The position numbers were made by a program, and so were the translations under genes. Shown one piece after another: positions 1 through 8,386 of a DNA stretch of 64,000 bases. The stretch is taken from contig NZ_JBNPEO010000002.1 in the NCBI RefSeq assembly GCF_050490315.1, forward strand, positions 248,001 to 312,000. Reading direction: 5' to 3'. Source of the DNA: JBNPEO01 sp050490315. Lineage in GTDB: Bacteria > Actinomycetota > Actinomycetes > Actinomycetales > Micrococcaceae. The first letter of the stretch is position 1. Each line of letters starts with the position of its first letter. The notes beneath the pieces are model-generated. The model did not search any database, was not told where the DNA came from, and worked only from the letters and a program-made list of their open reading frames with translations.

Positions 1-1371
1 AGCATCAACACGGCCGTAGGTGTGCGCACCAAAGAGGTCACGCTGGCCCTGGATTACAGCGGCCGGCAAGCGCTTACGGCGCAAGCCGTCGTAGTAAGCC
101 AACGACGACGAGAAGACCGGAACCGGAATACCCAACTGAACAGCCGTGGAAACCACGCGGCGCCAAGCCGGGAGTACATCCGCGATGGCCTTGGTAAAGG
201 CCGGTGCGAAGAGCAGGTTGGCTGGCTTCTCTTCGGCAGCGTAGGCGTTGGTGATTTCCTTGAGGAGTTCAGCCCGGATGATGCAGCCACCGCGCCACAG
301 TGAAGCAATCTGGTCCAGCTTCAAATCCCAGCCGTATTCTTTGGCAGCCGAGGTCAACATGTCTAGGCCTTGGGCGTAGGAGACCAACTTGGAGGCGTAG
401 AGAGCCTGACGGACATCATCAACGAAGGTCTCCGGAACGTTTGCGTCCAGTTGACCAGCGGCCAAGAGTTCTTGGCCCAGCTTGCGCTGTTCGGACTGCG
501 AGGAGAGTGCGCGGGCGAACACCGATTCGGCGATACCCGAGGTGGGTGAGCCAAGTTCCAGGGCAGAGATGACTGTCCAACGGCCGGTGCCCTTTTGACC
601 TGCTGCGTCTACTACAACGTCAACAAAGGGCTTGCCGGTCTTGGCATCTACATGACCCAGAACTTCGGCGGAGATTTCGATCAAGAAGGAGGCGAGCTCA
701 CCCTTGTTCCATTCGGCGAAGATCTTGGACTGTTCGCCCGGCTCAATGCCGGCCCCGGAGCGCAAGAGGTCATAGGCTTCACCAATTACCTGCATGTCGG
801 CGTACTCAATGCCGTTGTGAACCATTTTCACAAAGTGGCCTGCGCCGTCGGTGCCAATCCATGCACAGCACGGCTGACCGTCTACGTGGGCCGAGATTTT
901 CTCCAACAGCGGACCTAGCGCATCGTAGGATTCTTTGGAACCACCGGGCATGATGGACGGGCCGTTAAGGGCACCTTCCTCGCCACCCGAAACACCAACG
1001 CCCACAAAGTGCAGGTCCTTCTCTGCGAGGGCGGCCTCACGGCGGCGAGTGTCCTCATAGTGCGAGTTACCGGCGTCGATCACGATGTCACCGGGCTCCA
1101 GGAGTGGAACCAGCTGGTCAATAACGGAGTCCACCGGCTTGCCAGCCTTGACCATAATCAGCACGCGACGAGGCTTCTCGAGCGAGTCAACGAGTTCTTG
1201 AAGCGACTCAGTGCGAACAAAGTCACCTTCGCTGCCATGCTTTTCCAGCAAGGCATCCGTGCGCTCTACTGAGCGGTTGTGCAAAGCTACGGTAAATCCG
1301 TTGCGGGCCAAATTGCGGGCCAGGTTGGCGCCCATGACGGCCAATCCAGTTACGCCGATGTGTGCAGACAT
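1..1371 (-). CDS. gnd: 6-phosphogluconate dehydrogenase, NADP-type (3' end outside window)
   Basis: This enzyme oxidatively decarboxylates 6-phosphogluconate to ribulose 5-phosphate with NADP+, in the oxidative pentose phosphate pathway. The reading frame starts at an ATG (1369-1371) and runs open to base 1, giving 457 codons; the family is usually about 470-480 residues, so only the extreme C-terminus is missing. The N-terminus has the dinucleotide-binding motif GLAVMGANLARN (residues 8-19). The central part carries the signature GHFVKMVHNGIEY (catalytic Lys in the FVKMVHNG stretch), followed by the all-helical dimerisation domain. It is transcribed divergently from a GntR-family regulator, an arrangement typical of gluconate genes, and the 220-bp gap holds a dyad that could be the operator. 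Confidence 0.95.
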   Translation of the reverse strand, partial: MSAHIGVTGLAVMGANLARNLARNGFTVALHNRSVERTDALLEKHGSEGDFVRTESLQELVDSLEKPRRVLIMVKAGKPVDSVIDQLVPLLEPGDIVIDAGNSHYEDTRRREAALAEKDLHFVGVGVSGGEEGALNGPSIMPGGSKESYDALGPLLEKISAHVDGQPCCAWIGTDGAGHFVKMVHNGIEYADMQVIGEAYDLLRSGAGIEPGEQSKIFAEWNKGELASFLIEISAEVLGHVDAKTGKPFVDVVVDAAGQKGTGRWTVISALELGSPTSGIAESVFARALSSQSEQRKLGQELLAAGQLDANVPETFVDDVRQALYASKLVSYAQGLDMLTSAAKEYGWDLKLDQIASLWRGGCIIRAELLKEITNAYAAEEKPANLLFAPAFTKAIADVLPAWRRVVSTAVQLGIPVPVFSSSLAYYDGLRRKRLPAAVIQGQRDLFGAHTYGRVDA

Positions 1372-1465
1372 CTATCACTCCGATTCGTTGCAGGTTTAGT
1401 GCAGCTTGTTAGGGTCAAAACAGATTTTTGTGTATTTCCACACTATGGGTGACGGACAGTACGGG

Positions 1466-1499
1466 AAAGTAATGACCACTTTGCGGGCAAAGTTACTTT
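1466..1499. promoter_or_regulatory. Candidate operator between gnd and the GntR-type regulator
   Basis: The divergent intergenic region contains a perfect inverted repeat, ACTTTGC (1478-1484), two bases, GCAAAGT (1487-1493). It is flanked by a second pair, AAAGTAA (1466-1472) and TTACTTT (1493-1499). It lies about 85-105 bp from the gnd start and about 100 bp from the regulator start. Position and symmetry fit an operator for the adjacent FadR-subfamily regulator, but the assignment is inferred; no match to a published site is claimed. Confidence 0.4.
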
Positions 1500-1600
1500 T
1501 TTGGAAGCGAATTTCTAGCCGGGCGCTCCATGCCTCGCAGCTAGGATAAAAACCACAACGTTGACCTCTCCTCCGTCACAAGCGAAAGTCTTTGCCTCTA

Positions 1601-2332
1601 ATGCCTCGTAAAGCAGCAACTAGTCTTCACCACCGCGCGATCGAAAACCTCGGTCAGCGGATTGTGGACGGTTCACTGCCGGAAGGGCACGTGATGTTAG
1701 CTGAGCAGCTGGAAACTGAACTGAACGTCTCACGTTCCGTCATTCGCGAGGCTGTGCGGGTTCTGCAGTCTTCCGGGTTAGTGGAGACCATCAAACGAGT
1801 GGGCATCCGCGTTTTGCCTGCATCGTTCTGGAACCCCTTTGATCCACTGGTGATTCGTTGGCGTTTGGCGAGTGCTGGACGCGGAGCCCAGCTACGTTCT
1901 TTGGCTGAACTCCGGACTGCTGTGGAACCCATTGCTGCCGAGTTGGCTGCTGCTAACGCACCGGAACAGCTCAAGCAGGAGTTGTTAGACACTGCCGATG
2001 AGCTTTTGGCTGTGGGCAAGAGTGGCGACGCCGCAGCCGCCTTGAGCCTAGACATTCGTTTTCACGCGCTGATGTTGGCAGCATCCGGCAACCCGATGTT
2101 TGCCCGTTTGGCGGACCAGGTTGCTGAAACATTGAGTGGCCGGACGTCCCACGGGCTTATGCCAGAGCAAATAGGTTCCCAGGCGCTCCACCTACACGTA
2201 GACGTAGCCCAAGCGATTTGGAACGGCGACTATCAGGCCGCGCGCACGGCCTCGGAGAGCATTATGCGTCAGGTTCTGCACGAGCTCTCCCCGAGTTGGG
2301 CGGATCAACCGCGTTCCTTCGGGCAGAACTAG
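1601..2332 (+). CDS. GntR/FadR-subfamily transcriptional regulator (probable gluconate regulator)
   Basis: This is a 243-residue DNA-binding regulator with an N-terminal winged helix-turn-helix (about residues 10-75; LAEQLETELNVSRSVIREAV is the recognition-helix region) and an all-helical C-terminal FCD effector domain (about 90-225). Regulators of this subfamily bind small carboxylates or sugar acids and usually repress the neighbouring operon. It is divergent from gnd, which makes gluconate or 6-phosphogluconate the likely effector; that is inference. I chose the ATG at 1601; an in-frame TTG at 1592 would add three residues. A long hairpin follows the stop. Confidence 0.85.
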   Translation: MPRKAATSLHHRAIENLGQRIVDGSLPEGHVMLAEQLETELNVSRSVIREAVRVLQSSGLVETIKRVGIRVLPASFWNPFDPLVIRWRLASAGRGAQLRSLAELRTAVEPIAAELAAANAPEQLKQELLDTADELLAVGKSGDAAAALSLDIRFHALMLAASGNPMFARLADQVAETLSGRTSHGLMPEQIGSQALHLHVDVAQAIWNGDYQAARTASESIMRQVLHELSPSWADQPRSFGQN

Positions 2333-2452
2333 GTCCCTAGTTTTAGGTCCAACTGCGGGCCCGGGGCGGCAGCTGTAATAAAACGCAACATGACTGGACG
2401 TGGTGGGACGTCCGGTTTCCCTTTGGCAAAAGTTCACTGTATATTCATTTTC

Positions 2453-2497
2453 AGGCGCTCGACCGTGGTATCCCCCAATAACCACGGCCGAGCGCCT
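2453..2497. terminator. Stem-loop between convergent genes
   Basis: Arms AGGCGCTCG and CCGTGGT (2453-2469) pair with ACCACGG and CGAGCGCCT (2481-2497), with one unpaired base on each side and an 11-base loop. It lies between the regulator (+) and the small reverse-strand gene, so it can serve both. The T-tract is weak. Confidence 0.65.
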
Positions 2498-2549
2498 TTC
2501 CAATTTAAGCGCCAGCCATAGGCGCCTGGCAGACCAAAAGTGACTAACC

Positions 2550-2876
2550 CTACGCTGCCAACTCTTTGTTGCGCTGACTTCCGTGCCGTTCGCTGCGGTC
2601 CAACTCGGGCCGCACATGCCAGCTTCCGCCGAGCTGATCACGTTCTAACTCCACCGTACGAAGAGCCGAGTTATTGTTGCGTCCCAGACGGATCTGCAAT
2701 TGCCACACCTCAACATCCATCCGGCTCAGCCCTCGCGGCATCCGCCGGCTCTGTTCCCACCAATTAACCCGCTCAAACCAACGCACCGGTTCCTCCTGCA
2801 CCAACCACTCGCGCTGCTCCAGAACAAGGGTGTGAGGTTTTCCGTTGCTATCGGTGTGCACCACTGCGTATCCCAT
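2550..2876 (-). CDS. Small hypothetical protein, DUF6504-like
   Basis: This is a 108-residue soluble protein of unknown function. It is rich in Trp and Arg, with paired aromatic motifs (RWFERVNWWE, residues about 32-41) and a conserved-looking DVEVWQLQIRLGR stretch (about 54-66). That pattern resembles the short actinobacterial DUF6504 family, whose members are often found near DNA-repair genes. No signal peptide, membrane segment or catalytic motif is visible. It converges on the GntR-type regulator. Function is not assigned. Confidence 0.6.
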   Translation of the reverse strand: MGYAVVHTDSNGKPHTLVLEQREWLVQEEPVRWFERVNWWEQSRRMPRGLSRMDVEVWQLQIRLGRNNNSALRTVELERDQLGGSWHVRPELDRSERHGSQRNKELAA

Positions 2877-2943
2877 GTCCCCGAGACTAGAAGGAGGCTA
2901 CGACATTTAAGCGCGTAGTTGGGAACGCTGAGAGGAAAAGAAA

Positions 2944-2987
2944 AAACCCCGCAGCTTCAGGCTCTAAAGCCTTGAAACTACGGGGTT
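2944..2987 (-). terminator. Terminator of tRNA-Val
   Basis: An imperfect but strong hairpin has outer arms AAACCCCG and CGGGGTTT and inner arms CTTCA..GGCT and AGCC..TTGAA. It is immediately followed on the reverse strand by a T-rich run (an A-run around 2939-2946 on the + strand). It sits directly downstream of the tRNA. Confidence 0.75.
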
Positions 2988-2992
2988 TATCT

Positions 2993-3068
2993 TGGTGGGT
3001 CCTACCGGGATCGAACCGATGACATCCACGGTGTAAACGTGGCGCTCTACCAGCTGAGCTAAAGACCC
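2993..3068 (-). tRNA. tRNA-Val (anticodon TAC)
   Basis: Read on the reverse strand, the cloverleaf is complete: acceptor GGGTCTT pairs with AGGACCC, the D arm contains AGCTCAGCTGGTAGAGC, the anticodon stem is CCACG/CGTGG around loop TTTACAC, and the T arm contains the GGTTCGATCC motif. The 3' CCA is encoded (2993-2995). Anticodon TAC reads valine codons. It lies 45 bp downstream of the sirtuin gene on the same strand. Confidence 0.95.
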
Positions 3069-3113
3069 TTGATGTTTAGTGCGTTTTCCCGCCCCAAGCA
3101 ACGAACAATTACT

Positions 3114-3995
3114 TTACCTGAAAGTAGACCCACTTGGCGAATCGAGGTCTCCGAGCGTGTCGGCGAGCCATTCCAGGGCCTCACTTGTACCAACATCCAA
3201 CTTGAGCGTGGCCAGCGAATCGCCTCTGGTTTCCCCTCGATTGAGGATTACTACCGGCTTGTTTTCCTTGGCCGCTTGCTTCACAAAACGAAGCCCACTC
3301 ATTACCGTCAAAGAGGAACCAGCAACAAGCAGCGCCTGTGCCGCATCTACCATGTCCGCGGCGCGTTGAACTCGCTGTTTAGGCACACTCTCACCAAAAA
3401 ATACAAAGTCAGGTTTGAGCATGCCGGAACACACCGGGCAGTGAGCAATCACAAAGGACTCAAGTAGCTCCCGGTCCTCAAGCTCAGCATCCGCATCCGG
3501 AGCAATAGCCCCAGCGCCGCGAGCTTGTGCTTCCGCTTCGAATCCCGGGTTGAGTGCCTCGAGTAACTCTGCCACGGTGTTTCGGGAGAATAATCTGCGG
3601 CAGTTCAGGCAAACCACCTGATCGTAGCGGCCATGAAGGTCCACCACATTCTCACTGCCGGCACCTTGATGCAGGCGGTCCACGTTCTGTGTAATAACGC
3701 CACCCAAGAGGGCTAAGCGTTCTAGCCGCGCTACGGCCCGGTGCCCAGAGTTGGGTTCAGCGTGGCGCAAATGACCCCACCCCAAATGATTGCGCGCCCA
3801 ATAACGTTGCCGTTGCGCCGGGACGGCAACAAACTCTTGATAGGTGATGGGTGAGCGCGGCTGTGCGTTAGGCCCGCGATAATCCGGAATTCCAGAATCT
3901 GTGCTGAGCCCAGCGCCCGTCAGGAGGACAAATCTGCGTCCCGCTAGCTGCTCTAGCAGCGAGCGCTCTTGCTCAGCGTTTGCCAGAACTGTCAC
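3114..3995 (-). CDS. NAD-dependent protein deacylase, Sir2 family, class II (SIRT4-like)
   Basis: Sirtuins remove acyl groups from protein lysines while consuming NAD+. All core motifs are visible in the 293 residues: the NAD-binding GAGLSTDSGIPDYRG (about 27-41), TQNVDRLHQ, the catalytic HG, two zinc-binding Cys pairs (CLNC and CPVC), VFFGESVP, GSSLTV and a late LNRG. The stretch RQRYWARN and the LKPDFVFFGE context resemble mitochondrial SIRT4 (class II). It starts with GTG 11 bp after the peroxiredoxin stop, so it is probably the third gene of the DUF3052-peroxiredoxin-sirtuin operon, which is divergent from aceE. The substrate is unknown; a link to pyruvate dehydrogenase is suggested under findings. 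Confidence 0.92.
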   Translation of the reverse strand: MTVLANAEQERSLLEQLAGRRFVLLTGAGLSTDSGIPDYRGPNAQPRSPITYQEFVAVPAQRQRYWARNHLGWGHLRHAEPNSGHRAVARLERLALLGGVITQNVDRLHQGAGSENVVDLHGRYDQVVCLNCRRLFSRNTVAELLEALNPGFEAEAQARGAGAIAPDADAELEDRELLESFVIAHCPVCSGMLKPDFVFFGESVPKQRVQRAADMVDAAQALLVAGSSLTVMSGLRFVKQAAKENKPVVILNRGETRGDSLATLKLDVGTSEALEWLADTLGDLDSPSGSTFR

Positions 3996-4006
3996 GACTG
4001 TAGGCC

Positions 4007-4507
4007 TTAGCCCAGTTCAGCGAGCGCCGCACGGTACTGGGAAAAGTCACGCGCTTCCCCACGAGGCTTGATGACCACGTAGCGGATCACTCCTTCGGCG
4101 TCGATGACAAAACTGCCACGGACCGCCATGCCGCTTTCGTCGTCGAACACTCCGTAGAGGTCCGCAACGGCCCCATGGGGCCAAAAGTCAGCGAGCAGCT
4201 GGAAGTCGAAGCCTTGGGCTTCGGCGTAAGCGCGGGCCGCGAACTTGCTGTCCACAGAAATGGCTAGGACGGTGGCCTCGCTGTCATTAAAGATGCTCAG
4301 ATTGTCCCGAATCTCACACAGTTCACCCGTGCAGATTCCAGAAAAAGCAAAAGGATAAAAAACAACGACGACGGGCGCCCCGCGCAGCGCTGACAAGCGA
4401 ACCGGTTCGCCAAATTGGTTCACCAGCTCGAAGTCTGGTGCCACTTCACCGACCGCGGGCGCCTTGGAGAAATCGCGGCTAGCAGGAGATTGTGCCTCCG
4501 TGGGCAC
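4007..4507 (-). CDS. Peroxiredoxin, AhpE-type
   Basis: This thiol peroxidase reduces hydrogen and organic peroxides. The 166-residue protein has the thioredoxin-fold AhpC/TSA domain with the peroxidatic motif FYPFAFSGICTGELCEIRD (about 51-69). The peroxidatic Cys is in GICTGELC, and a second Cys follows five residues later, as in the AhpE group. The GTG start shares one base with the TAG stop of the upstream DUF3052 gene, which implies translational coupling. The sirtuin gene follows after 11 bp. Confidence 0.92.
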   Translation of the reverse strand: MPTEAQSPASRDFSKAPAVGEVAPDFELVNQFGEPVRLSALRGAPVVVVFYPFAFSGICTGELCEIRDNLSIFNDSEATVLAISVDSKFAARAYAEAQGFDFQLLADFWPHGAVADLYGVFDDESGMAVRGSFVIDAEGVIRYVVIKPRGEARDFSQYRAALAELG

Positions 4508-4926
4508 TACTTCTTCTTCCTAAAGACCAGACGCGTGGCGCTCCAGTCCTGAGAGACTGCCACGCTCGAGGTGCAGTGCAATCCAGCAGTAGGTGCGGCT
4601 TCTTGGATTTCTGCGGGGGTCACATAACCGTCACGGCCGGACTTGGGTGTCAAAACCCACACAACACCGTCCTCGCCCAAAGTGGTCAACGAGTCAACCA
4701 AAGCATCAACTAGGTCACCGTCGTTCTCGCGCCACCAAAGGATAGCTGCGTCAACAATCTCCTGATCGTCTTCATCCAGAAGAGCGGAGCCTATGAGGTC
4801 CTCAATATCCTCACGTAGATCGAAGTCAACGTCCTCGTCGTAACCAAACTCTTGGATGAGATCCCCATCCTTGAAACCAAGTTTGCCTGCGACGTTAACA
4901 TCTGTGCCGGCGTCGGCCTCGCTCAC
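4507..4926 (-). CDS. DUF3052 family protein
   Basis: This is a 139-residue acidic actinobacterial protein of unknown function. Its long Asp/Glu-rich middle (residues about 24-72) predicts a pI far below neutral, and it has a basic RKKK tail. DUF3052 genes are commonly found next to aceE and an AhpE-type peroxiredoxin, as here. The GTG start is preceded by a strong GAGGAGG ribosome binding site. It is the first gene of the reverse-strand operon with the peroxiredoxin and sirtuin. No membrane segment is visible. Confidence 0.85.
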   Translation of the reverse strand: MSEADAGTDVNVAGKLGFKDGDLIQEFGYDEDVDFDLREDIEDLIGSALLDEDDQEIVDAAILWWRENDGDLVDALVDSLTTLGEDGVVWVLTPKSGRDGYVTPAEIQEAAPTAGLHCTSSVAVSQDWSATRLVFRKKK

Positions 4927-5386
4927 GTGTTCCTCCTCATTGCTTACTGCTGCTGTAAATCAGAAATTCCATACAAATACCAGTATTCCCTACGGGACCA
5001 AGACGGGTACAGACGCGCCGTAGCGGCCAGGACAAGTGGTGATTTGCGTTACTACTACCCAACACCCATTGTGGGGTAGCTTCAAGCTCCCCTGCCCCGC
5101 CACGCCCTAAAGTTAGGGCGATCCGGTTTTGCCACACTAGAGCGCCGAGGGTCTACGAGTTAGTTGAAATGGTTGTTCCTTTGTCACAGCTACGCAACTA
5201 AACGTCTACCGGGCTAGAGTAACTGTGGAACGATTCTGCCACCGGGCTGCAATAACGGTTTGAGGGCTAAACGACTCGTTGCACAAGACCTCCCGGTTCA
5301 CCTGACCGGGGTGAATATAGCCAATGGCGCCAGCAGCACCGCAACCATCGTTGCCGGCCTGGACGGCGCACAAAGAGAGGTTGGAC
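4927..5386. promoter_or_regulatory. Divergent promoter region between the DUF3052 operon and aceE
   Basis: This 460-bp region has no convincing gene; the open frames in it are short and lack ribosome binding sites. It contains a perfect 18-bp inverted repeat, CGCCCTAAAGTTAGGGCG (5103-5120), and a smaller one, AATACCAGTATT (4976-4987) near the DUF3052 start. The ribosome binding site AGAGAGG (5374-5380) decides the aceE start. The long leader suggests that aceE transcription is regulated, but no known operator was recognised. Confidence 0.5.
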
Positions 5387-8128
5387 GTGGCTGCAGGAGA
5401 AGATACCTCAGACATCCTCAGCGGGTTGACTAACCAGCTGCCTGATCGGGATCCAGAAGAGACCGCCGAATGGATTGAGTCCCTGGATACTCTGATTCAG
5501 GAACAGGGCACAGAACGCGCCCAGTACATTATGCGTAGCTTGCTCCAGCGTGCAGGCGCCCAGTCTGTGGGCGTGCCGATGGTGACTACCACTGATTATG
5601 TGAACACCATCCCGGCGGATCAGGAAGCAAAGTTCCCCGGAAACGAAGAATTTGAGCGCCGCTACCGCGCTTACATGCGCTGGAACGCAGCCATCATGGT
5701 GCACCGCTCCCAGCGTCCCAACATTGGAGTGGGTGGACACATCTCCACCTACGCCGGTGCCGCCACCTTGTATGAGGTTGGTTTTAACCACTTCTTCCGC
5801 GGCAAGGACCACCCGGGCGGTGGTGACCAGGTGTTCTTCCAGGGTCACGCCTCCCCCGGTATGTACGCCCGTGCCTTTATGGAAGGCCGCCTGAGCGAAG
5901 AAGACCTCGACGGTTTCCGTCAGGAGAAGTCCAAGGAAGGTCACGCACTTTCCTCCTACCCGCACCCGCGCCTCATGCCGGAGTTCTGGGAATTCCCCAC
6001 AGTGTCCATGGGTATCGGTCCCATGAACGCGATCTACCAGGCTCAGTCCAACCGTTACCTGCATAACCGCGGTATCAAGGACACCTCAGACCAGCAGGTT
6101 TGGGCGTTCTTGGGCGACGGCGAAATGGATGAGCCTGAGTCACGTGGCCTCCTTCAGCTGGCCGCGAATGACAAGTTGGACAACCTGAACTTCGTTATCA
6201 ACTGCAACCTGCAGCGCCTTGACGGCCCCGTCCGCGGTAACGGCAAGATCATGCAGGAACTCGAAGCTTTCTTCCGTGGTGCCGGCTGGAACGTCATCAA
6301 GGTTGTTTGGGGTCGAGAGTGGGACGACCTCTTGGCCAAGGACAAAGACGGCGCCTTGGTAGACATCATGAACACCACGGTTGACGGTGATTACCAGACG
6401 TACAAGGCCGAGTCCGGTGGCTTTGTACGTGAGCACTTCTTCGGCAAAACGCCGCAGACCAAGGAACTCGTCGCTGATCTCACTGACGATCAGATCTGGG
6501 GCCTCAAGCGCGGTGGTCACGACTACCGCAAGGTCTACGCGGCCTACAAGGCAGCTACGGAATTCAAGGGCAAGCCCACCGTCATCCTGGCCAAGACGGT
6601 CAAGGGCTACGGTCTGGGAACTCACTTCGAAGGCCGTAACGCAACCCACCAGATGAAGAAGCTCACGCTTCAGGATCTGAAGGACTTCCGCGATCACTTG
6701 CGTATCCCGATCACGGACGAGCAGCTTGAAGCTGACCCATACCAGCCTCCGTACTACCACCCAGGTAACGATGCTCCGGAGATCAAGTACCTCCAAGAGC
6801 GTCGCGCCGAATTGGGCGGTTACGTACCTGAGCGCCGCAACAAGCACAGCGAGGTTGTTTTGCCCGGGGCCAAGGCCTACGAGGTAGCAAATCGCGGTTC
6901 CGGCAAGCAGCTTGCAGCCACCACCATGGCCTTTGTGCGTTTGCTCAAGGACTTGATGCGTGACAAGGAATTCGGCAAGCGGATTGTTCCGATCATCCCG
7001 GATGAGGCACGCACCTTCGGTATTGATGCGTTCTTCCCCACCGCGAAGATCTACAACCCCAACGGCCAGAACTACTTGTCCGTTGACCGCGACCTCGTTT
7101 TGGCTTACAAGGAATCCATCTCCGGTCAGATCGTCCACGCCGGTATCAACGAGGCTGGCTCGGTTGCAGCATTCACCGCTGCTGGCACCTCCTACGCCAC
7201 CCACGGCGAGGCGCTGATTCCGGTCTACGTGTTTTACTCGATGTTTGGTTTCCAGCGCACAGGCGATTCGTTCTGGGCTGCTGCTGACCAGATGACCCGT
7301 GGCTTTATCATCGGAGCAACTGCTGGCCGCACCACCCTTACGGGTGAAGGTTTGCAGCACGCTGATGGTCACTCACCGCTTTTGGCCAGCACCAACCCGG
7401 CAGTGGTCAGCTATGACCCCGCCTATGGCTACGAAATCGGCATCATCGTCCGTGATGGTCTTGAGCGTATGTACGGTCCGGACTCCGCGGACCGCAACCT
7501 GATGTACTACATCACGGTTTACAACGAGCCGATCCTCCAGCCTGCCCTCCCGGAAGACTTGGATGAGGAAGGTGTCCGCAAGGGTATCTACCTCTTGGCT
7601 CCGGCCAAGATCGACGGTCCGCGCACGCAGATCCTTGCCTCCGGCGTTTCTGTTCCTTGGGCTCTGGATGCTCAGCGAATTCTCGCCGAAGACTGGGGAG
7701 TATCTGCCGACGTTTGGTCCGTGACCTCTTGGAACGAACTGCGCCGCGACGGTCTGGCCGCTGAGGAAGAAGCATTCCTCAACCCAGGTCAGCCTGCTCG
7801 TGTTCCGTTTGTTGCTCAGCAGATGGCCGGTGCCACTGGCCCGATCGTTGCCGTGAGCGACTACATGAAGGCTGTGCCGGACCAGATCCGTCAGTTCTTG
7901 CCTAACGAGTTCGCTTCCTTGGGTGCTGACGGCTTTGGTTTCTCTGACACCCGTGCTGCTGCTCGCCGATTCTTCAAGAACGACACTCACTCGGTAGTGG
8001 TTCGTGCTCTGGAGATGCTGGCTCGCCGCGGTGAGGTTGACGCTCAGGCACCTGCCCAGGCCATCGAGAAGTACCGTCTCTTGGATGTCAACGCTGGTAC
8101 CACCGGTAACGCAGGCGGCGACTCCTAA
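5387..8128 (+). CDS. aceE: Pyruvate dehydrogenase E1 component (homodimeric type)
   Basis: E1 decarboxylates pyruvate with thiamine diphosphate and passes the acetyl group to the lipoyl domain of E2 in the pyruvate dehydrogenase complex. The 913-residue length fits the single-chain AceE family. The thiamine diphosphate motif begins at GDGEMDEPES (about residues 243-252) and ends at NCNLQRLDGPVRGN. The transketolase-like central domain and the C-terminal domain are intact. I start at GTG 5387 because AGAGAGG lies six bases upstream and the protein then begins VAAGEDTSDIL, as in relatives; an ATG at 5324 would add 21 residues with no clear ribosome site. A perfect terminator follows. No E2 or E3 gene is in the window. 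Confidence 0.97.
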   Translation: MAAGEDTSDILSGLTNQLPDRDPEETAEWIESLDTLIQEQGTERAQYIMRSLLQRAGAQSVGVPMVTTTDYVNTIPADQEAKFPGNEEFERRYRAYMRWNAAIMVHRSQRPNIGVGGHISTYAGAATLYEVGFNHFFRGKDHPGGGDQVFFQGHASPGMYARAFMEGRLSEEDLDGFRQEKSKEGHALSSYPHPRLMPEFWEFPTVSMGIGPMNAIYQAQSNRYLHNRGIKDTSDQQVWAFLGDGEMDEPESRGLLQLAANDKLDNLNFVINCNLQRLDGPVRGNGKIMQELEAFFRGAGWNVIKVVWGREWDDLLAKDKDGALVDIMNTTVDGDYQTYKAESGGFVREHFFGKTPQTKELVADLTDDQIWGLKRGGHDYRKVYAAYKAATEFKGKPTVILAKTVKGYGLGTHFEGRNATHQMKKLTLQDLKDFRDHLRIPITDEQLEADPYQPPYYHPGNDAPEIKYLQERRAELGGYVPERRNKHSEVVLPGAKAYEVANRGSGKQLAATTMAFVRLLKDLMRDKEFGKRIVPIIPDEARTFGIDAFFPTAKIYNPNGQNYLSVDRDLVLAYKESISGQIVHAGINEAGSVAAFTAAGTSYATHGEALIPVYVFYSMFGFQRTGDSFWAAADQMTRGFIIGATAGRTTLTGEGLQHADGHSPLLASTNPAVVSYDPAYGYEIGIIVRDGLERMYGPDSADRNLMYYITVYNEPILQPALPEDLDEEGVRKGIYLLAPAKIDGPRTQILASGVSVPWALDAQRILAEDWGVSADVWSVTSWNELRRDGLAAEEEAFLNPGQPARVPFVAQQMAGATGPIVAVSDYMKAVPDQIRQFLPNEFASLGADGFGFSDTRAAARRFFKNDTHSVVVRALEMLARRGEVDAQAPAQAIEKYRLLDVNAGTTGNAGGDS

Positions 8129-8151
8129 ACACTGGACGTACCGTTCCACGT

Positions 8152-8196
8152 ACGACGGCGCCCCTCACCATTTGGTGAGGGGCGCCGTCGTTGTTT
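8152..8196 (+). terminator. Terminator of aceE
   Basis: A perfect 18-bp stem (8152-8169 with 8174-8191) has a four-base ATTT loop and is followed by TGTTT. It is 23 bp after the aceE stop and separates it from the fatty-acid regulator. Confidence 0.9.
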
Positions 8197-8333
8197 GAGG
8201 TACTTGCTAAAGGTCCACCTCACGCCAAGACAAGAACACCACCCTGCCACCAGCCGCTGCGGCTGCGGCTGTAGAGTCCAGACAACTTTGACTTCCCCAG
8301 ACGCCTAACCACTGTGATCTAGACGGCATCGAG

Positions 8334-8350
8334 TTGTAGCGTTTATACAA
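8334..8350. promoter_or_regulatory. Putative FasR operator 1 (upstream of the regulator gene)
   Basis: TTGTAGCGTTTATACAA is a dyad with half-sites TTGTA and TACAA. The same pattern recurs in front of fabD (9633-9649). It ends 36 bp before the regulator start codon. A -10-like TATGCT (8375-8380) lies six bases before the ATG, which suggests a leaderless transcript and would place this site just upstream of -35. That position fits activation or autoregulation. Confidence 0.5.
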
Positions 8351-8386
8351 ATGGAGCTTCGTCACCGATAAACGTATGCTCGTTGT

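Noticed and set aside
5324..5386. Longer N-terminus for AceE from ATG 5324
   Set aside because: No ribosome site precedes it, while AGAGAGG lies six bases before GTG 5387, and the extra residues are unlike other AceE proteins.
6140..7372. Long reverse-strand open frame (410 codons) opposite aceE
   Set aside because: aceE is a clear conserved gene on the other strand; the frame has no ribosome site or family motif and arises from the codon bias of aceE.
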